Source: Albidovulum sp.
GTDB taxonomy: Bacteria; Pseudomonadota; Alphaproteobacteria; Rhodobacterales; Rhodobacteraceae
Length of the DNA: 51,489 nt
Direction: 5' to 3'
Assembly: GCA_030837785.1 (NCBI GenBank)
Contig: JAUQYA010000140.1
Span: 1 to 51,489, forward strand
Shown here: positions 7,854 through 16,355 of the stretch, piece by piece
Layout: every line of letters starts with the position of its first letter
Position numbering within the stretch: position 1 is the first letter of the stretch
Position numbers and translations under genes: made by a program
Notes under the pieces: model-generated
The model's database searches: none
What the model was told of the DNA's origin: nothing
Seen by the model: only the letters and a program-made list of their open reading frames with translations

Positions 7854-8832
7854 TCTTGCCGCCCCGAAGGCTGGGCCGCAGCCTGGGCCGCAGCCTGGGC
7901 CGCTGTCCGGCCCGATGCCCGGCGCGACGCCGAGGCCGCCGCGCAGCCAGTGGCGGGATGTCTGGGACCAGTTCAAGACCCATCGCGGGGCGCTGGTCGG
8001 GCTGGTGATCTTCGGCGCCATCCTGTTCGCGGTGCTGGCCGGCCCGCCGATCTGGCGGCTCGACCCGACCTATGTCGATCCGAACCCGGTCAACATGCTG
8101 AAGCTCAGGAACCAGGGGCCGAGCCTCGCCCATCCCTTCGGCACCGACCAGCTTGGCCGCGACATGCTGGCGCGGATCATGGCGGGGGGCCGCGTCTCCA
8201 TCGCGGTGGGGCTGACGGCGATGCTGCTCGCGCTCTTCCTCGGCACGCTGATCGGGGTTCTCGCGGGGTTCTTCCGGCGGCTCGACGGGATTCTCATGCC
8301 GATGACCGACCTCTTCCTGTCGCTGCCGCTGCTGCCGCTTCTGCTGCTCATGGTCACGCTCTTCCGCGAACCGCTGGGGCAGGCGTTCGGAACCGAGACG
8401 GGAATCTTCCTTCTGATCGTCGGCGCGATCGGGGTGACGAGCTGGATGCACACCGCGCGGATCGTGCGCGGCGAGGTGCTGACGCTCAAGGAACGCGAAT
8501 ACGTCCTCGCGGCGCGCTCGATCGGCACGCCCTCGCACCGGCTGGTGCTGCGCCACATCCTGCCCAACGTCATGAGCCCGATCATGGTTTCGGCGACGCT
8601 CGGCATCGCCAATGCGATCATCACCGAATCGGCGCTGTCGTTCCTCGGACTCGGCTTCCCGCCGGACTTCCCGACCTGGGGACGGATCCTCTACGACGCG
8701 ATCGACCAGATGCAGCTCTATCCGCTCAGGGTGATCCTGCCGGGCGTGGCGATCTCGCTCACCGTGCTCAGCGTGAACTACATCGGCGACGGGTTGAGGG
8801 ACGCGCTCGACCCCAGGATCCGGGGGCGCTGA
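7846..8832 (+). CDS. ABC transporter permease (OppC/DppC-like) with Pro/Gly repeat at the N-terminus
   Basis: 328-residue second permease of the importer. The family landmarks are HPFGTDQLGRDMLARIMAGGRVSIAVG and the coupling loop EREYVLAARSIGTPSHRLVLRHILPN, followed by ESALSFLGLGFPPDFPTWG. The cytoplasmic N-terminus (residues ~5-26) is unusual: it carries GPQP repeats from three near-identical 12-base DNA units (7871-7906) that probably arose by slippage. It is the last gene of the importer operon; a stem-loop at 8835-8854 follows. Confidence 0.92.
   Translation: MTDLAAPKAGPQPGPQPGPLSGPMPGATPRPPRSQWRDVWDQFKTHRGALVGLVIFGAILFAVLAGPPIWRLDPTYVDPNPVNMLKLRNQGPSLAHPFGTDQLGRDMLARIMAGGRVSIAVGLTAMLLALFLGTLIGVLAGFFRRLDGILMPMTDLFLSLPLLPLLLLMVTLFREPLGQAFGTETGIFLLIVGAIGVTSWMHTARIVRGEVLTLKEREYVLAARSIGTPSHRLVLRHILPNVMSPIMVSATLGIANAIITESALSFLGLGFPPDFPTWGRILYDAIDQMQLYPLRVILPGVAISLTVLSVNYIGDGLRDALDPRIRGR
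7871..7906 (+). repeat. Three 12-bp tandem units within the second permease gene
   Basis: CTGGGCCGCAGC occurs twice in a row and a third time with two changed bases. The unit length keeps the frame and encodes GPQP-type repeats in the cytoplasmic tail ahead of the first membrane segment. Confidence 0.85.
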
Positions 8833-8834
8833 TC

Positions 8835-8854
8835 CCGGCCGCCGGCGCGGCCGG
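8835..8854 (+). terminator. Stem-loop after the ABC importer operon
   Basis: CCGGCCGC and GCGGCCGG pair perfectly around a CGGC loop, two bases past the permease stop. A second short palindrome (CCGCCGGCGG, 8856-8865) follows. There is no T-run, so this is a candidate terminator or mRNA 3' stabiliser between two convergent genes. Confidence 0.5.
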
Positions 8855-8890
8855 TCCGCCGGCGGCACAGCCGGAGGTTTCACCCCCGGG

Positions 8891-8919
8891 CCCCCGAGGA
8901 TATTTGGGCAACGAAGATG
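8891..8919. repeat. Intergenic CGAGGATATTTGGGCA-type element
   Basis: A CCCCCGAGGATATTTGGGCA segment, then ACGAAGATG, fills the space between two convergent genes. From memory, close copies of this motif recur after genes in Rhodobacter/Paracoccus genomes. Only one copy is seen in this window. No function is claimed. Confidence 0.45.
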
Positions 8920-8920
8920 C

Positions 8921-10198
8921 CTAATGCATGCCCTTGCGGATGCGGCGGATCATCATCCAGACGGCGAGGACGACGAGAGGCACGAGGCCGGCGGTCAGCG
9001 CCGATTTCGGCCAGTGCAGGCTTTCGGCAACGGGCAGCAGCAGATAGGTCGCGAGGCTGACCGCATAGTAGCTGATCGCCACGACCGAGAGCCCCTCGAC
9101 CGTGTGCTGGAGCCTGAGCGCGATGTCGGCGCGGCGGTCCATGCTTTCGAGAAGCTTCTGGTTCTGGGCCGAACGTTCGACATCGACCCGGGTCCGCAGC
9201 AGTTCCCCCGCCCGCGCCGTCCGCGCCGCCATCTGCGCCAGACGCCGCTCGGCCGACTTCACCGTGCGCATCGCCGGGTCGTAGCGGCGCATCATGAATT
9301 CGCCGAAGGTCTGGCGGCCGTTGAAGCGGGTCTCGCGCAGCACCAGCACCCGCTGGTTCACGAGCGCCTCGTAGGCGCCGGTCGCGCCGAAGCGGAAGCT
9401 GTGGCGGACGGCGAGCGTTTCGAGTTCGGCCGAGATGCCGAGGAGCTTGTCGAGCGTCGCCTCGGCGCCCCGGCCCTTGTTGGTGAGGGCCGCGACGAGT
9501 TCGGAGAGTTCCGGGTCGAGCGCGTTGAGCCGCCCGGTCAGTTCCCGCGCCCGCCCGAGCCCCAGCATCGACATCGCCCGGTAGGTCTCGATCTCGCAGA
9601 GCCGCTGGACGATCCGGCCGACCCGCCGCGCGCCGGTGCCGGGGCGGACGAAGACGGCAAAGCGCATCAACCCTGCCGGGTCGATCTGGAAATCGCCGGC
9701 GATCACCGCGGCCTCGTCGAGCACCCAGGAACAGGCAAGGCTTTCGGCGACGAACCAGTCGTCGAGGCGGGCGCGCACGATGGCGAGGTCATCGGGCAGG
9801 GGCTCTACCCGGATCAGGCAGGCGGCGACCCGCTTGCCGGGCGCGGCGCCGGTCCAGTCGGCGGGAAAGACCTCGGCCTCGGCGGGATCGAAGGGGCGCG
9901 CGCCGACGCCGCGGCCGAAGGCCGAATAGGTCACGAATTCGGTATGGCTTTCCCATTTCAGCTCGTGCCGGCCGATCCGCGCGCCGTGATGGGTGGCGCC
10001 CTCCGGAGGGTGGGCCGCGCCATAGCGGTCAAGAAGCGCCAGGAGATGGGCGCGATCGGCGTCGCGGTCGCGGTTGTGCGCATCGAGGGGCTGCTTCACC
10101 GCGACATAGACCGCGTGGCACGGCACCTCGAGCGAGGGGAACGGCCGGGCATGAAGCTCGTTCACGAGCGGGTAGCGGAGGGGATGGTCTTCGATCAT
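8921..10198 (-). CDS. DUF3422 family membrane-anchored protein
   Basis: 425-residue protein of unknown function. The start MIEDHPLRYPLVNELHARPFPSL matches the usual N-terminus of DUF3422 proteins, so ATG 10198 was chosen over upstream codons that add low-complexity Arg/Pro sequence. The middle is helical and charged (about residues 220-360) and could form a coiled coil. Two hydrophobic segments near the C-terminus (about residues 375-397 and 402-420) anchor it to the membrane, followed by a basic IRRIRKGMH tail. It is convergent with the ABC importer operon. The layout (soluble domain, coiled coil, C-terminal hairpin) recalls envelope stress or CorA-like proteins, but no role is known to me. 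Confidence 0.8.
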   Translation of the reverse strand: MIEDHPLRYPLVNELHARPFPSLEVPCHAVYVAVKQPLDAHNRDRDADRAHLLALLDRYGAAHPPEGATHHGARIGRHELKWESHTEFVTYSAFGRGVGARPFDPAEAEVFPADWTGAAPGKRVAACLIRVEPLPDDLAIVRARLDDWFVAESLACSWVLDEAAVIAGDFQIDPAGLMRFAVFVRPGTGARRVGRIVQRLCEIETYRAMSMLGLGRARELTGRLNALDPELSELVAALTNKGRGAEATLDKLLGISAELETLAVRHSFRFGATGAYEALVNQRVLVLRETRFNGRQTFGEFMMRRYDPAMRTVKSAERRLAQMAARTARAGELLRTRVDVERSAQNQKLLESMDRRADIALRLQHTVEGLSVVAISYYAVSLATYLLLPVAESLHWPKSALTAGLVPLVVLAVWMMIRRIRKGMH

Positions 10199-10349
10199 CG
10201 TCGGCGCCTGCAATTTCGGGCGCAAGGTAGCGAAGCCGACGCGAAAATCAGGCCCGCCGTGGACGGGCGGCGGCACGCGGCGGTATACTGGCATTTCTGC
10301 AACGCCCCTGCCCCGTCCGAGGATCGGGCCCGCAGATCGGGCACGGCGC

Positions 10350-11258
10350 TCAGGCGAGGTGGCGGGCGAAGAAGTCGAGCGTGCGCGACCAGGCAAGCTC
10401 CGCCGCCGCCGCATCGTAACGCGGCGTGGTGTCGTTGTGGAAGCCGTGGTTCACGCCTTCGTAGACGTAGGCCTCGTAGCTCTTGCCGGCGGCCTTCAGC
10501 GCCGCCTCGTAGTCCGGCCAGCCGGCGTTGACCCGCTCGTCGAGCGCGGCGTAGTGCAACTGGAGCGGCGCCTCGATCTTCGGGACGTCCTCCGCGGCCG
10601 GCTGGCGGCCGTAGAAGGGGACCGAGGCGGCGAGGTCCGGGTAGGCCACCGCCAGCGCGTTGCAGACGCCGCCGCCGTAGCAGAAGCCGACCGCCCCCAC
10701 CTTGCCGGCCGATCCCTCGTGGCCGCGGAGGTATTCGTGGGCGGCGAAGAAATCGGCCATGAGCCGGGCGGGATCGAGGCTCGCCTGCATCTCGCGGCCC
10801 TGATCGTCGTTGCCGGGATAACCGCCGAGCGGCGAAAGCCCGTCCGGCCCGAAGGCGAGGTAGCCGGCCTTGGCAAGCCGTCGCACCACGTCCTCGATAT
10901 AGGGGTTGAGCCCGCGGTTCTCGTGGACGACCAGCACCGCCGGCAGCTTCCCCGCCGCGCCCGCGGGCCGCGCCATCAGCCCCCGGATGCGGCCGTTGCC
11001 CTCGGCGCTGTCGTATTCGGCGGTCTCGGCCTCGATCGCCGGATCGTCGGGCGGAACCTGCTGGGCGAGCGCGTAGTCCGGCTGCAACTGGGCAAGGATC
11101 GCGGCGCCGGTCACGCCCGCGGCGGCGAACTTGCCGGCGCGCTCGATGAACTCGCGCTTCGACATCTTCCCGTGCACGTAGCCGTCGAAAATCTCGAGGA
11201 TGCGGGGATCGAAGTCCGCAGCGCTCTTGCGGCGGGCGGGTCTGTCCTCGGCGTTCAT
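10350..11258 (-). CDS. Dienelactone hydrolase family protein (alpha/beta hydrolase)
   Basis: 302-residue hydrolase with the DLH triad: nucleophile Cys193 in GFCYGGG, Asp240 in AALDERV and His271 in VNHGFH. An N-terminal extension of about 65 residues includes SKREFIERAGKFAAAGVTGAAILAQL, a hydrophobic stretch resembling a Tat-type signal but without the twin arginines (KR only). Such extensions are common in this DLH subgroup. ATG 11258 has a GGAGG ribosome site. The substrate is unknown; DLH relatives cleave lactones and small esters. It lies downstream of pntB behind a terminator, so it is probably a separate unit. Confidence 0.85.
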   Translation of the reverse strand: MNAEDRPARRKSAADFDPRILEIFDGYVHGKMSKREFIERAGKFAAAGVTGAAILAQLQPDYALAQQVPPDDPAIEAETAEYDSAEGNGRIRGLMARPAGAAGKLPAVLVVHENRGLNPYIEDVVRRLAKAGYLAFGPDGLSPLGGYPGNDDQGREMQASLDPARLMADFFAAHEYLRGHEGSAGKVGAVGFCYGGGVCNALAVAYPDLAASVPFYGRQPAAEDVPKIEAPLQLHYAALDERVNAGWPDYEAALKAAGKSYEAYVYEGVNHGFHNDTTPRYDAAAAELAWSRTLDFFARHLA

Positions 11259-11321
11259 GGCGTCCTCCCTGATGTCAGGCAGGAAGGGTAACGCAAGGCG
11301 GGCAAAGCGCCGGGACACAAG

Positions 11322-11350
11322 AAAGTGACCCCGCCGGACCGGCGGGGCCA
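11322..11350 (-). terminator. Rho-independent terminator of pntAB
   Basis: CCCCGCC and GGCGGGG (11329-11347) form a stem with a GGACC loop, extended by GTG/CAC outside one mismatch. Read leftward from the pntB stop, the stem is followed by a T-rich tract (ACTTTCTTG). This is the best factor-independent terminator in the window. Confidence 0.75.
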
Positions 11351-11363
11351 CGGAAGGCACGTC

Positions 11364-12797
11364 TCAGTCGAGCATCGGCAAGAGGCTGTCGACCGACTTC
11401 TTGGCGTCGCCGTAGAACATCCGCGTGTTGTCCTTGTAGAACAAGGGGTTCTCGATCCCGGAATAGCCGGTCCCCTGCCCCCGCTTCGACACGAAGACCT
11501 GCTTGGCCTTCCAGCATTCCAGCACCGGCATCCCGGCGATGGGGGAATTGGGGTCTTCCTGGGCCGCCGGGTTGACGATGTCGTTGGAGCCGATGACGAT
11601 GGCGACGTCGGTTTCCGGGAAGTCCTCGTTGATCTCGTCCATCTCCAGCACGATGTCGTAGGGCACCTTGGCCTCGGCCAGAAGCACGTTCATGTGGCCG
11701 GGAAGGCGCCCCGCGACCGGGTGGATGGCAAAGCGGACGGTCTTGCCCTTGGCCCTGAGCTTGCGGGTCAGTTCGCTGACCGACTGCTGCGCCTGCGCCA
11801 CCGCCATGCCGTAGCCGGGGATGATGATGACGCTGTCGGCATCGTTCAGCGCCGCCGCCACCCCTTCCGCGTCGATGGCGATCTGTTCGCCCGTCACTTC
11901 CATCGCCGGCCCCGTGGTGTTGCCGAAACCGCCAAGGATGACGCTGATGAAACTGCGGTTCATCGCCTTGCACATGATGTAGGAAAGGATCGCACCCGAG
12001 GAACCGACCAGCGCGCCGACCACGATCAGCAGGTCGTTCGACAGCGAAAAACCGATCGCCGCCGCCGCCCAGCCCGAGTAGCTGTTCAGCATTGAGACCA
12101 CGACCGGCATGTCGGCGCCGCCGATCCCCATGATCAGGTGATAGCCGATGAAGAACGCCAGAAGCGTCATCAGGAAAAGCGCCCAGAACCCGCCGCCGTT
12201 CAGGTAGACGAGCAGGAGGAGGACCGAGAGAACCGCGGCAGTCGCGTTGAGCATATGGCCGCCCGGCAGCTTCCTCGCCTTGCCGTCGACCTTTCCGGCG
12301 AGCTTGCCGAAGGCGATGATCGAGCCGGTGAAGGTCACCGCCCCGATGAAGACGCCGAGGAACACCTCGACCCTGAGGATCGTCAGTTCCACCGGCGTCT
12401 TGTGGGCGAGGACGGCGGCGAAGCCCGCAAGGCCTGCGCGCGCCGTCTCGTCCATCGCCGCCACGCGGGCGGCCTCCAGATGGGCGTTGAAGCCGATGAA
12501 CACGGCGGCAAGGCCGACGAGGCTGTGCATCGCGGCGACGAGCTGCGGCATCTCGGTCATCTGGACGCGCTGCGCGACGATCCAGCCGATGATGCCGCCG
12601 CCGATCACCAGCAGCACGGAGAGGAGCCAGAGCCCCGATCCCGGCCCGACCAGCGTCGCCGCGACGGCGAGCGCCATGCCGGCGATCCCGTACCAGACCG
12701 CGCGCTTGGCGCTTTCCTGCCCCGAGAGGCCCCCGAGCGACAGGATGAAGAGAACCGCCGCGACGACATAGGCGGCCGTGGTGAACCCGAATTCCAT
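11364..12797 (-). CDS. pntB: NAD(P) transhydrogenase subunit beta
   Basis: 477-residue beta subunit of the proton-translocating transhydrogenase, which uses the proton gradient to reduce NADP+ with NADH. The first half holds a run of membrane helices (from MEFGFTTAAYVVAAVLFILSLGGLSG on). The C-terminal NADP-binding domain shows GYGMAVAQAQ, HPVAGRLPGHMNVLLAEA, VIGSNDIVNPAA and KRGQGTGYSGIENPLFY. Length is normal. It lies 16 bases after pntA in the same orientation and is followed by a terminator. Confidence 0.97.
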   Translation of the reverse strand: MEFGFTTAAYVVAAVLFILSLGGLSGQESAKRAVWYGIAGMALAVAATLVGPGSGLWLLSVLLVIGGGIIGWIVAQRVQMTEMPQLVAAMHSLVGLAAVFIGFNAHLEAARVAAMDETARAGLAGFAAVLAHKTPVELTILRVEVFLGVFIGAVTFTGSIIAFGKLAGKVDGKARKLPGGHMLNATAAVLSVLLLLVYLNGGGFWALFLMTLLAFFIGYHLIMGIGGADMPVVVSMLNSYSGWAAAAIGFSLSNDLLIVVGALVGSSGAILSYIMCKAMNRSFISVILGGFGNTTGPAMEVTGEQIAIDAEGVAAALNDADSVIIIPGYGMAVAQAQQSVSELTRKLRAKGKTVRFAIHPVAGRLPGHMNVLLAEAKVPYDIVLEMDEINEDFPETDVAIVIGSNDIVNPAAQEDPNSPIAGMPVLECWKAKQVFVSKRGQGTGYSGIENPLFYKDNTRMFYGDAKKSVDSLLPMLD

Positions 12798-12813
12798 TCT
12801 CTCGGCCCCCTGC

Positions 12814-14388
12814 TTACGACTTCTGGAACATGGCGAGCATCCGGCGCGTCACCATGAAGCCGCCGAAGATGTTGATCCCGGCCATGAAGACCGAGAGCGC
12901 GGCGAGAAGGATCACCAGGAACGAGCCGGAGCCGATCTGCATCAGCGCGCCGAGGATGATGATCGAGGAAATCGCGTTGGTGACCGCCATCAAGGGCGTG
13001 TGCAGCGAATGCGAGACGTTCCAGATCACCTGGAAGCCGACGAAGACGGCGAGCACGAAGACGATGAAATGGGCCATGAAGCTTGCCGGCGCGTAAAGGC
13101 CCGCAAGCAGGATCAGCGCGCCCCCCACCGTCAGGAGCGTGACCTGGCTGCGCGTCTGCGCCCTGAAGGCCGCCACCTCCTCGGCGCGTTTTTCCGCGGG
13201 CGTCAGTTCCTTCGGCTTCTCCTTCGGCTTCTGCGCCGCGATCGCCTGGATCTTCGGCGGCGGCGGCGGGAAGGTGATCGCGCCGTCGTGGGTCACGGTC
13301 GCGCCGCGGATGACGTCGTCTTCCATGTTGTGGACGATCTTGCCGTCCTTGCCGGGCGTCAGGTCCGTCATCATGTGGCGGATGTTGGTCGAGTAGAGCG
13401 TGGAGGACTGCGCGGCCATCCGGCTCGGGAAGTCGGTGTAGCCGACGATCGTCACGCCGTTGCCGGTGACGATCTTCTCGTCCTTCACCGTCAGTTCGCA
13501 GTTGCCGCCGCGCTCGGCGGCGAGGTCGACGATGACCGAGCCGGGCTTCATCGCCTCGACCATGTCCTTCGTCCACAGCACCGGCGCGTCGCGGCCCGGA
13601 ATCAGCGCGGTCGAGATGACGATGTCCATCTCGGGCGCCAGCTCTCGGAACTTCTTCAGCTGCGCCTCGCGGAACTCAGGGCTCGAGGGCGCGGCATAGC
13701 CGCCCGTCGCCGCACCGTCCTGGGTCTTTTCGGCGAAGTCGAGATAGACGAACTCGGCCCCCATCGATTCGATCTGCTCGGCCACTTCGGGGCGCACGTC
13801 GAAGGCGTAGGTGATGGCACCGAGCGAGGTGGAGGTGCCGATCGCGGCAAGCCCCGCGACGCCCGCGCCGATGATGAGAACCTTCGCCGGCGGCACCTTG
13901 CCCGCCGCGGTCACCTGGCCGGTGAAGAAGCGGCCGAAGTTGTTCCCGGCCTCGATCACCGCGCGGTAGCCCGCGATGTTGGCCATCGAACTGAGCGCGT
14001 CCATCTTCTGCGCGCGGGAGATCCGCGGCACCATGTCCATCGCGACGACGGTCGCCCCCTGGGTCTTCGCCAGCTCCAGCAGGTCCTTGTTCTGCGCCGG
14101 ATAGAAGAAGGAAATCAGCGTCTGGCCCTTGCCGAGGCGCTTCAGCTCGGTCTCGACGGGCGGCCGCACCTTGGCCACCACGTCGACCTCCTTGAAGAGC
14201 GCGGCCGCGGTCTTGACCACCGTCACGCCCGCCGCGGCATAGGCCGCGTCGGAGAAGCCCGCTTTCGCGCCGGCCCCCGCCTCGATGAAGCAGTCATGGC
14301 CCAGCTTCTTGAGCTGGACGGCCGAATCCGGCGTCATGGCGACGCGCGCCTCGCCCTCGAAGGTCTCCTTCGGTGCCCCGATCTTCAC
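12814..14388 (-). CDS. pntA: NAD(P) transhydrogenase subunit alpha (single-chain PntA)
   Basis: 524-residue alpha subunit. The N-terminal NAD-binding part begins KIGAPKETFEGEARVAMTP and carries RPPV and the Rossmann motif GAGVAGLAA at residues 174-182. A Pro/Lys-rich linker (about 375-400) leads to four membrane helices at the C-terminus. Some alphaproteobacteria split this protein into PntAA and PntAB; here it is fused, as in E. coli. It is the first gene of the pntAB operon. The 150 bases upstream hold no gene and presumably the promoter, but I see no convincing boxes. Confidence 0.97.
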   Translation of the reverse strand: MKIGAPKETFEGEARVAMTPDSAVQLKKLGHDCFIEAGAGAKAGFSDAAYAAAGVTVVKTAAALFKEVDVVAKVRPPVETELKRLGKGQTLISFFYPAQNKDLLELAKTQGATVVAMDMVPRISRAQKMDALSSMANIAGYRAVIEAGNNFGRFFTGQVTAAGKVPPAKVLIIGAGVAGLAAIGTSTSLGAITYAFDVRPEVAEQIESMGAEFVYLDFAEKTQDGAATGGYAAPSSPEFREAQLKKFRELAPEMDIVISTALIPGRDAPVLWTKDMVEAMKPGSVIVDLAAERGGNCELTVKDEKIVTGNGVTIVGYTDFPSRMAAQSSTLYSTNIRHMMTDLTPGKDGKIVHNMEDDVIRGATVTHDGAITFPPPPPKIQAIAAQKPKEKPKELTPAEKRAEEVAAFRAQTRSQVTLLTVGGALILLAGLYAPASFMAHFIVFVLAVFVGFQVIWNVSHSLHTPLMAVTNAISSIIILGALMQIGSGSFLVILLAALSVFMAGINIFGGFMVTRRMLAMFQKS

Positions 14389-14539
14389 TGTCTCTCCCTT
14401 TCCGGCCTGCCCCCGCAGGGTGGCGTGCCCGTTCCGTCACGTCAGACCCCTTGGCGCAGACTGTTACTCTGCATCGCGGCATCGTCACAACAGAAGAATC
14501 GCGCCGCCACACCACAGGGATGAACGCGCGCCCACCGCG

Positions 14540-14980
14540 CTACAGCCATCGCCGGACGCGCGCCATGTAGTCGAGGTAGGCGTCGCCGAAGCGGCGGCTC
14601 AGCCGCGCCTCCTCGTCGAGGATGAAGCGGCGCTGGATGACGACGACGAAGATGGCGACGAGCGGCAGGGCAACCAGCGCGTCCCAGGCGAAAAGGAGCC
14701 CTGCGAGCAGGATCGCATCGGCAAGGTAGATCGGATTCCGGCTGAAGCGGAAGATGCCGCCCTGCACCAGCGCGTCGGGATCGCGCCGGGGAATGACGCT
14801 TGTGCGGGCGAGGATCATCTGCGCCGCGGCCACGACCATCAGGATCAGCGCCACGACGATCAGGACGGCGCCAAGGGCGTCGTTGACCGGCGTGACGACC
14901 GGCAAGAGGCGCCCGATCGCGCCGCCCAGCGCGGCGAAGCCCGCCAGCCAGACCGGCGGAAAGTCGATTTCCTTGGCCAT
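14540..14980 (-). CDS. Isoprenylcysteine carboxyl methyltransferase-like membrane protein
   Basis: 146-residue integral membrane protein with about four hydrophobic segments. The RTSVIPRRDPDALVQGGIFRFSRNPIYLADAILL block and the C-terminal DEEARLSRRFGDAYLDYMARVRRWL are the signature of the ICMT/phospholipid-methyltransferase fold (SAM-binding HPxY-like RNPIYL plus late E..L...FG..Y..Y). Start ATG 14980 has GAGG seven bases upstream; an ATG at 14992 is possible but poorly placed. The methyl acceptor is not predictable in bacteria. Confidence 0.8.
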   Translation of the reverse strand: MAKEIDFPPVWLAGFAALGGAIGRLLPVVTPVNDALGAVLIVVALILMVVAAAQMILARTSVIPRRDPDALVQGGIFRFSRNPIYLADAILLAGLLFAWDALVALPLVAIFVVVIQRRFILDEEARLSRRFGDAYLDYMARVRRWL

Positions 14981-15060
14981 CGCGGACCTCATACCTGTTG
15001 CATGCGACCCTATGGCGGGCCGCGCCGGGAATTCAAGAGTTACCACTGGCGCGATGCAGG

Positions 15061-15076
15061 ACAATTCGGGCATTGT
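15061..15076. promoter_or_regulatory. Inverted repeat upstream of the kynureninase operon
   Basis: ACAAT and ATTGT are separated by six bases (TCGGGC), about 80 bases before the kynU start. It stands out as an AT-rich dyad in the only gap where this operon's promoter can lie. Tryptophan-degradation operons in other bacteria are often controlled by an Lrp-type regulator (KynR), so this is a candidate operator. No regulator gene lies next to it. Confidence 0.35.
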
Positions 15077-15158
15077 GATGGCTGCGAACCCGCACCGGGC
15101 AGGCGGCCGCGACCGGCCCGCCCCCGGCGATGATCCCGAACCAGAACGGGGAGTGAGG

Positions 15159-16355
15159 ATGACGACCGATTTTTCTGCCACCCGCGCCGCCTTCGCGCTG
15201 CCCGAAGGCGTGATCTACCTCGACGGCAACTCGCTCGGGCCGCTGCCGAAGGCCGCGGCGGCGCGCGTCGCCGACTGCGTGACGAAGGAATGGGGCGGGA
15301 TGCTGATCACCGCCTGGAACCGCGCCGGCTGGATCGACCTGCCGCGCCGCCTCGGCGACCGGATCGGCCGGCTGATCGGCGCCCAGCCCGGCACCGTCGT
15401 CCTTGGCGACACGCTTTCGATCAAGGTCTACCAGGCGCTCGCCTCCGCGCTCGAGCTCAGGCCCGGCCGGCGGGTGATCCTGTCGGACACCGGCAACTTC
15501 CCCTCCGACCTCTACATCGCCGACGGGCTCGTCCGCACGCTCGGCCAGGGCTGCGAACTCAGGACCGTCGCGCCCGAGGCGGTGGAGGCCGCGATCACGC
15601 CCGATGTCGCCGTGCTGATGCTGACCGAGGTCGATTACCGCACGGGCCGCAAGCACGACATGGCCGCGCTCATCGCCAGGGCCCATGCCGCAGGCGCGCT
15701 CGTCGTCTGGGATCTCGCCCATTCGGCCGGTGCCATTCCGGTGCACCTGGCGCGCGACGGGGCGGATTTCGCCGTGGGCTGCACCTACAAATACCTCAAC
15801 TCCGGCCCCGGCGGCCCGGCCTTCATCTACGTCGCGCCCCATCTCGCCACGCAGGTGCGCCCGGCGCTCTCCGGCTGGCTCGGGCACGAGGCGCCCTTCG
15901 CCTTCGATCTCGACTATCGCCCCGGCGCGGGCATCGAGCGGATGCGCGTCGGCACGCCCCCGATCCTCCAGATGGCCGCGCTCGAGGCCTCGATGGACAT
16001 CTGGGACCGGGTGGAGATGGCCGATGTCCGCGCCCGTTCCATCGAACTGACCGAAGCCTTCATCAAGGGCGTCGAGGCCGCCTGCCCCGACCTAGCGCTC
16101 GCCAGCCCGCGCGACCCCGAGAGGCGCGGCAGCCAGGTCAGCTTCCGCCACCCGGAAGGCTACGCGATCATGCAGGCGCTGATCGCGCGGGGCGTGATCG
16201 GCGACTTCCGCGCCCCCGACATCCTGCGCTTCGGCTTCACGCCGCTCTACACCGCGATGGCGGATGTGGAGGGCGCGGTGGCGATCATCGCCGAGATCAT
16301 GGCGACGCGCGCCTGGGACCGGCCGGCCTTCAGGGCCCGCGCGGCGGTGACATGA
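15159..16355 (+). CDS. kynU: Kynureninase
   Basis: 398-residue PLP enzyme that cleaves kynurenine to anthranilate and alanine (or 3-hydroxykynurenine to 3-hydroxyanthranilate). Landmarks are the early IYLDGNSLGPLP, the DTGNFPSDLYIADG segment, WDLAHSAGA, the PLP lysine in CTYKYLNSGPGGPAF, and the C-terminal ILRFGFTPLYT. ATG 15159 follows GGGAGTGAGG. The stop overlaps the next ATG (ATGA), placing it in an operon with a GNAT gene and kynA. The longer frame upstream is low-complexity and was rejected. Confidence 0.95.
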   Translation: MTTDFSATRAAFALPEGVIYLDGNSLGPLPKAAAARVADCVTKEWGGMLITAWNRAGWIDLPRRLGDRIGRLIGAQPGTVVLGDTLSIKVYQALASALELRPGRRVILSDTGNFPSDLYIADGLVRTLGQGCELRTVAPEAVEAAITPDVAVLMLTEVDYRTGRKHDMAALIARAHAAGALVVWDLAHSAGAIPVHLARDGADFAVGCTYKYLNSGPGGPAFIYVAPHLATQVRPALSGWLGHEAPFAFDLDYRPGAGIERMRVGTPPILQMAALEASMDIWDRVEMADVRARSIELTEAFIKGVEAACPDLALASPRDPERRGSQVSFRHPEGYAIMQALIARGVIGDFRAPDILRFGFTPLYTAMADVEGAVAIIAEIMATRAWDRPAFRARAAVT

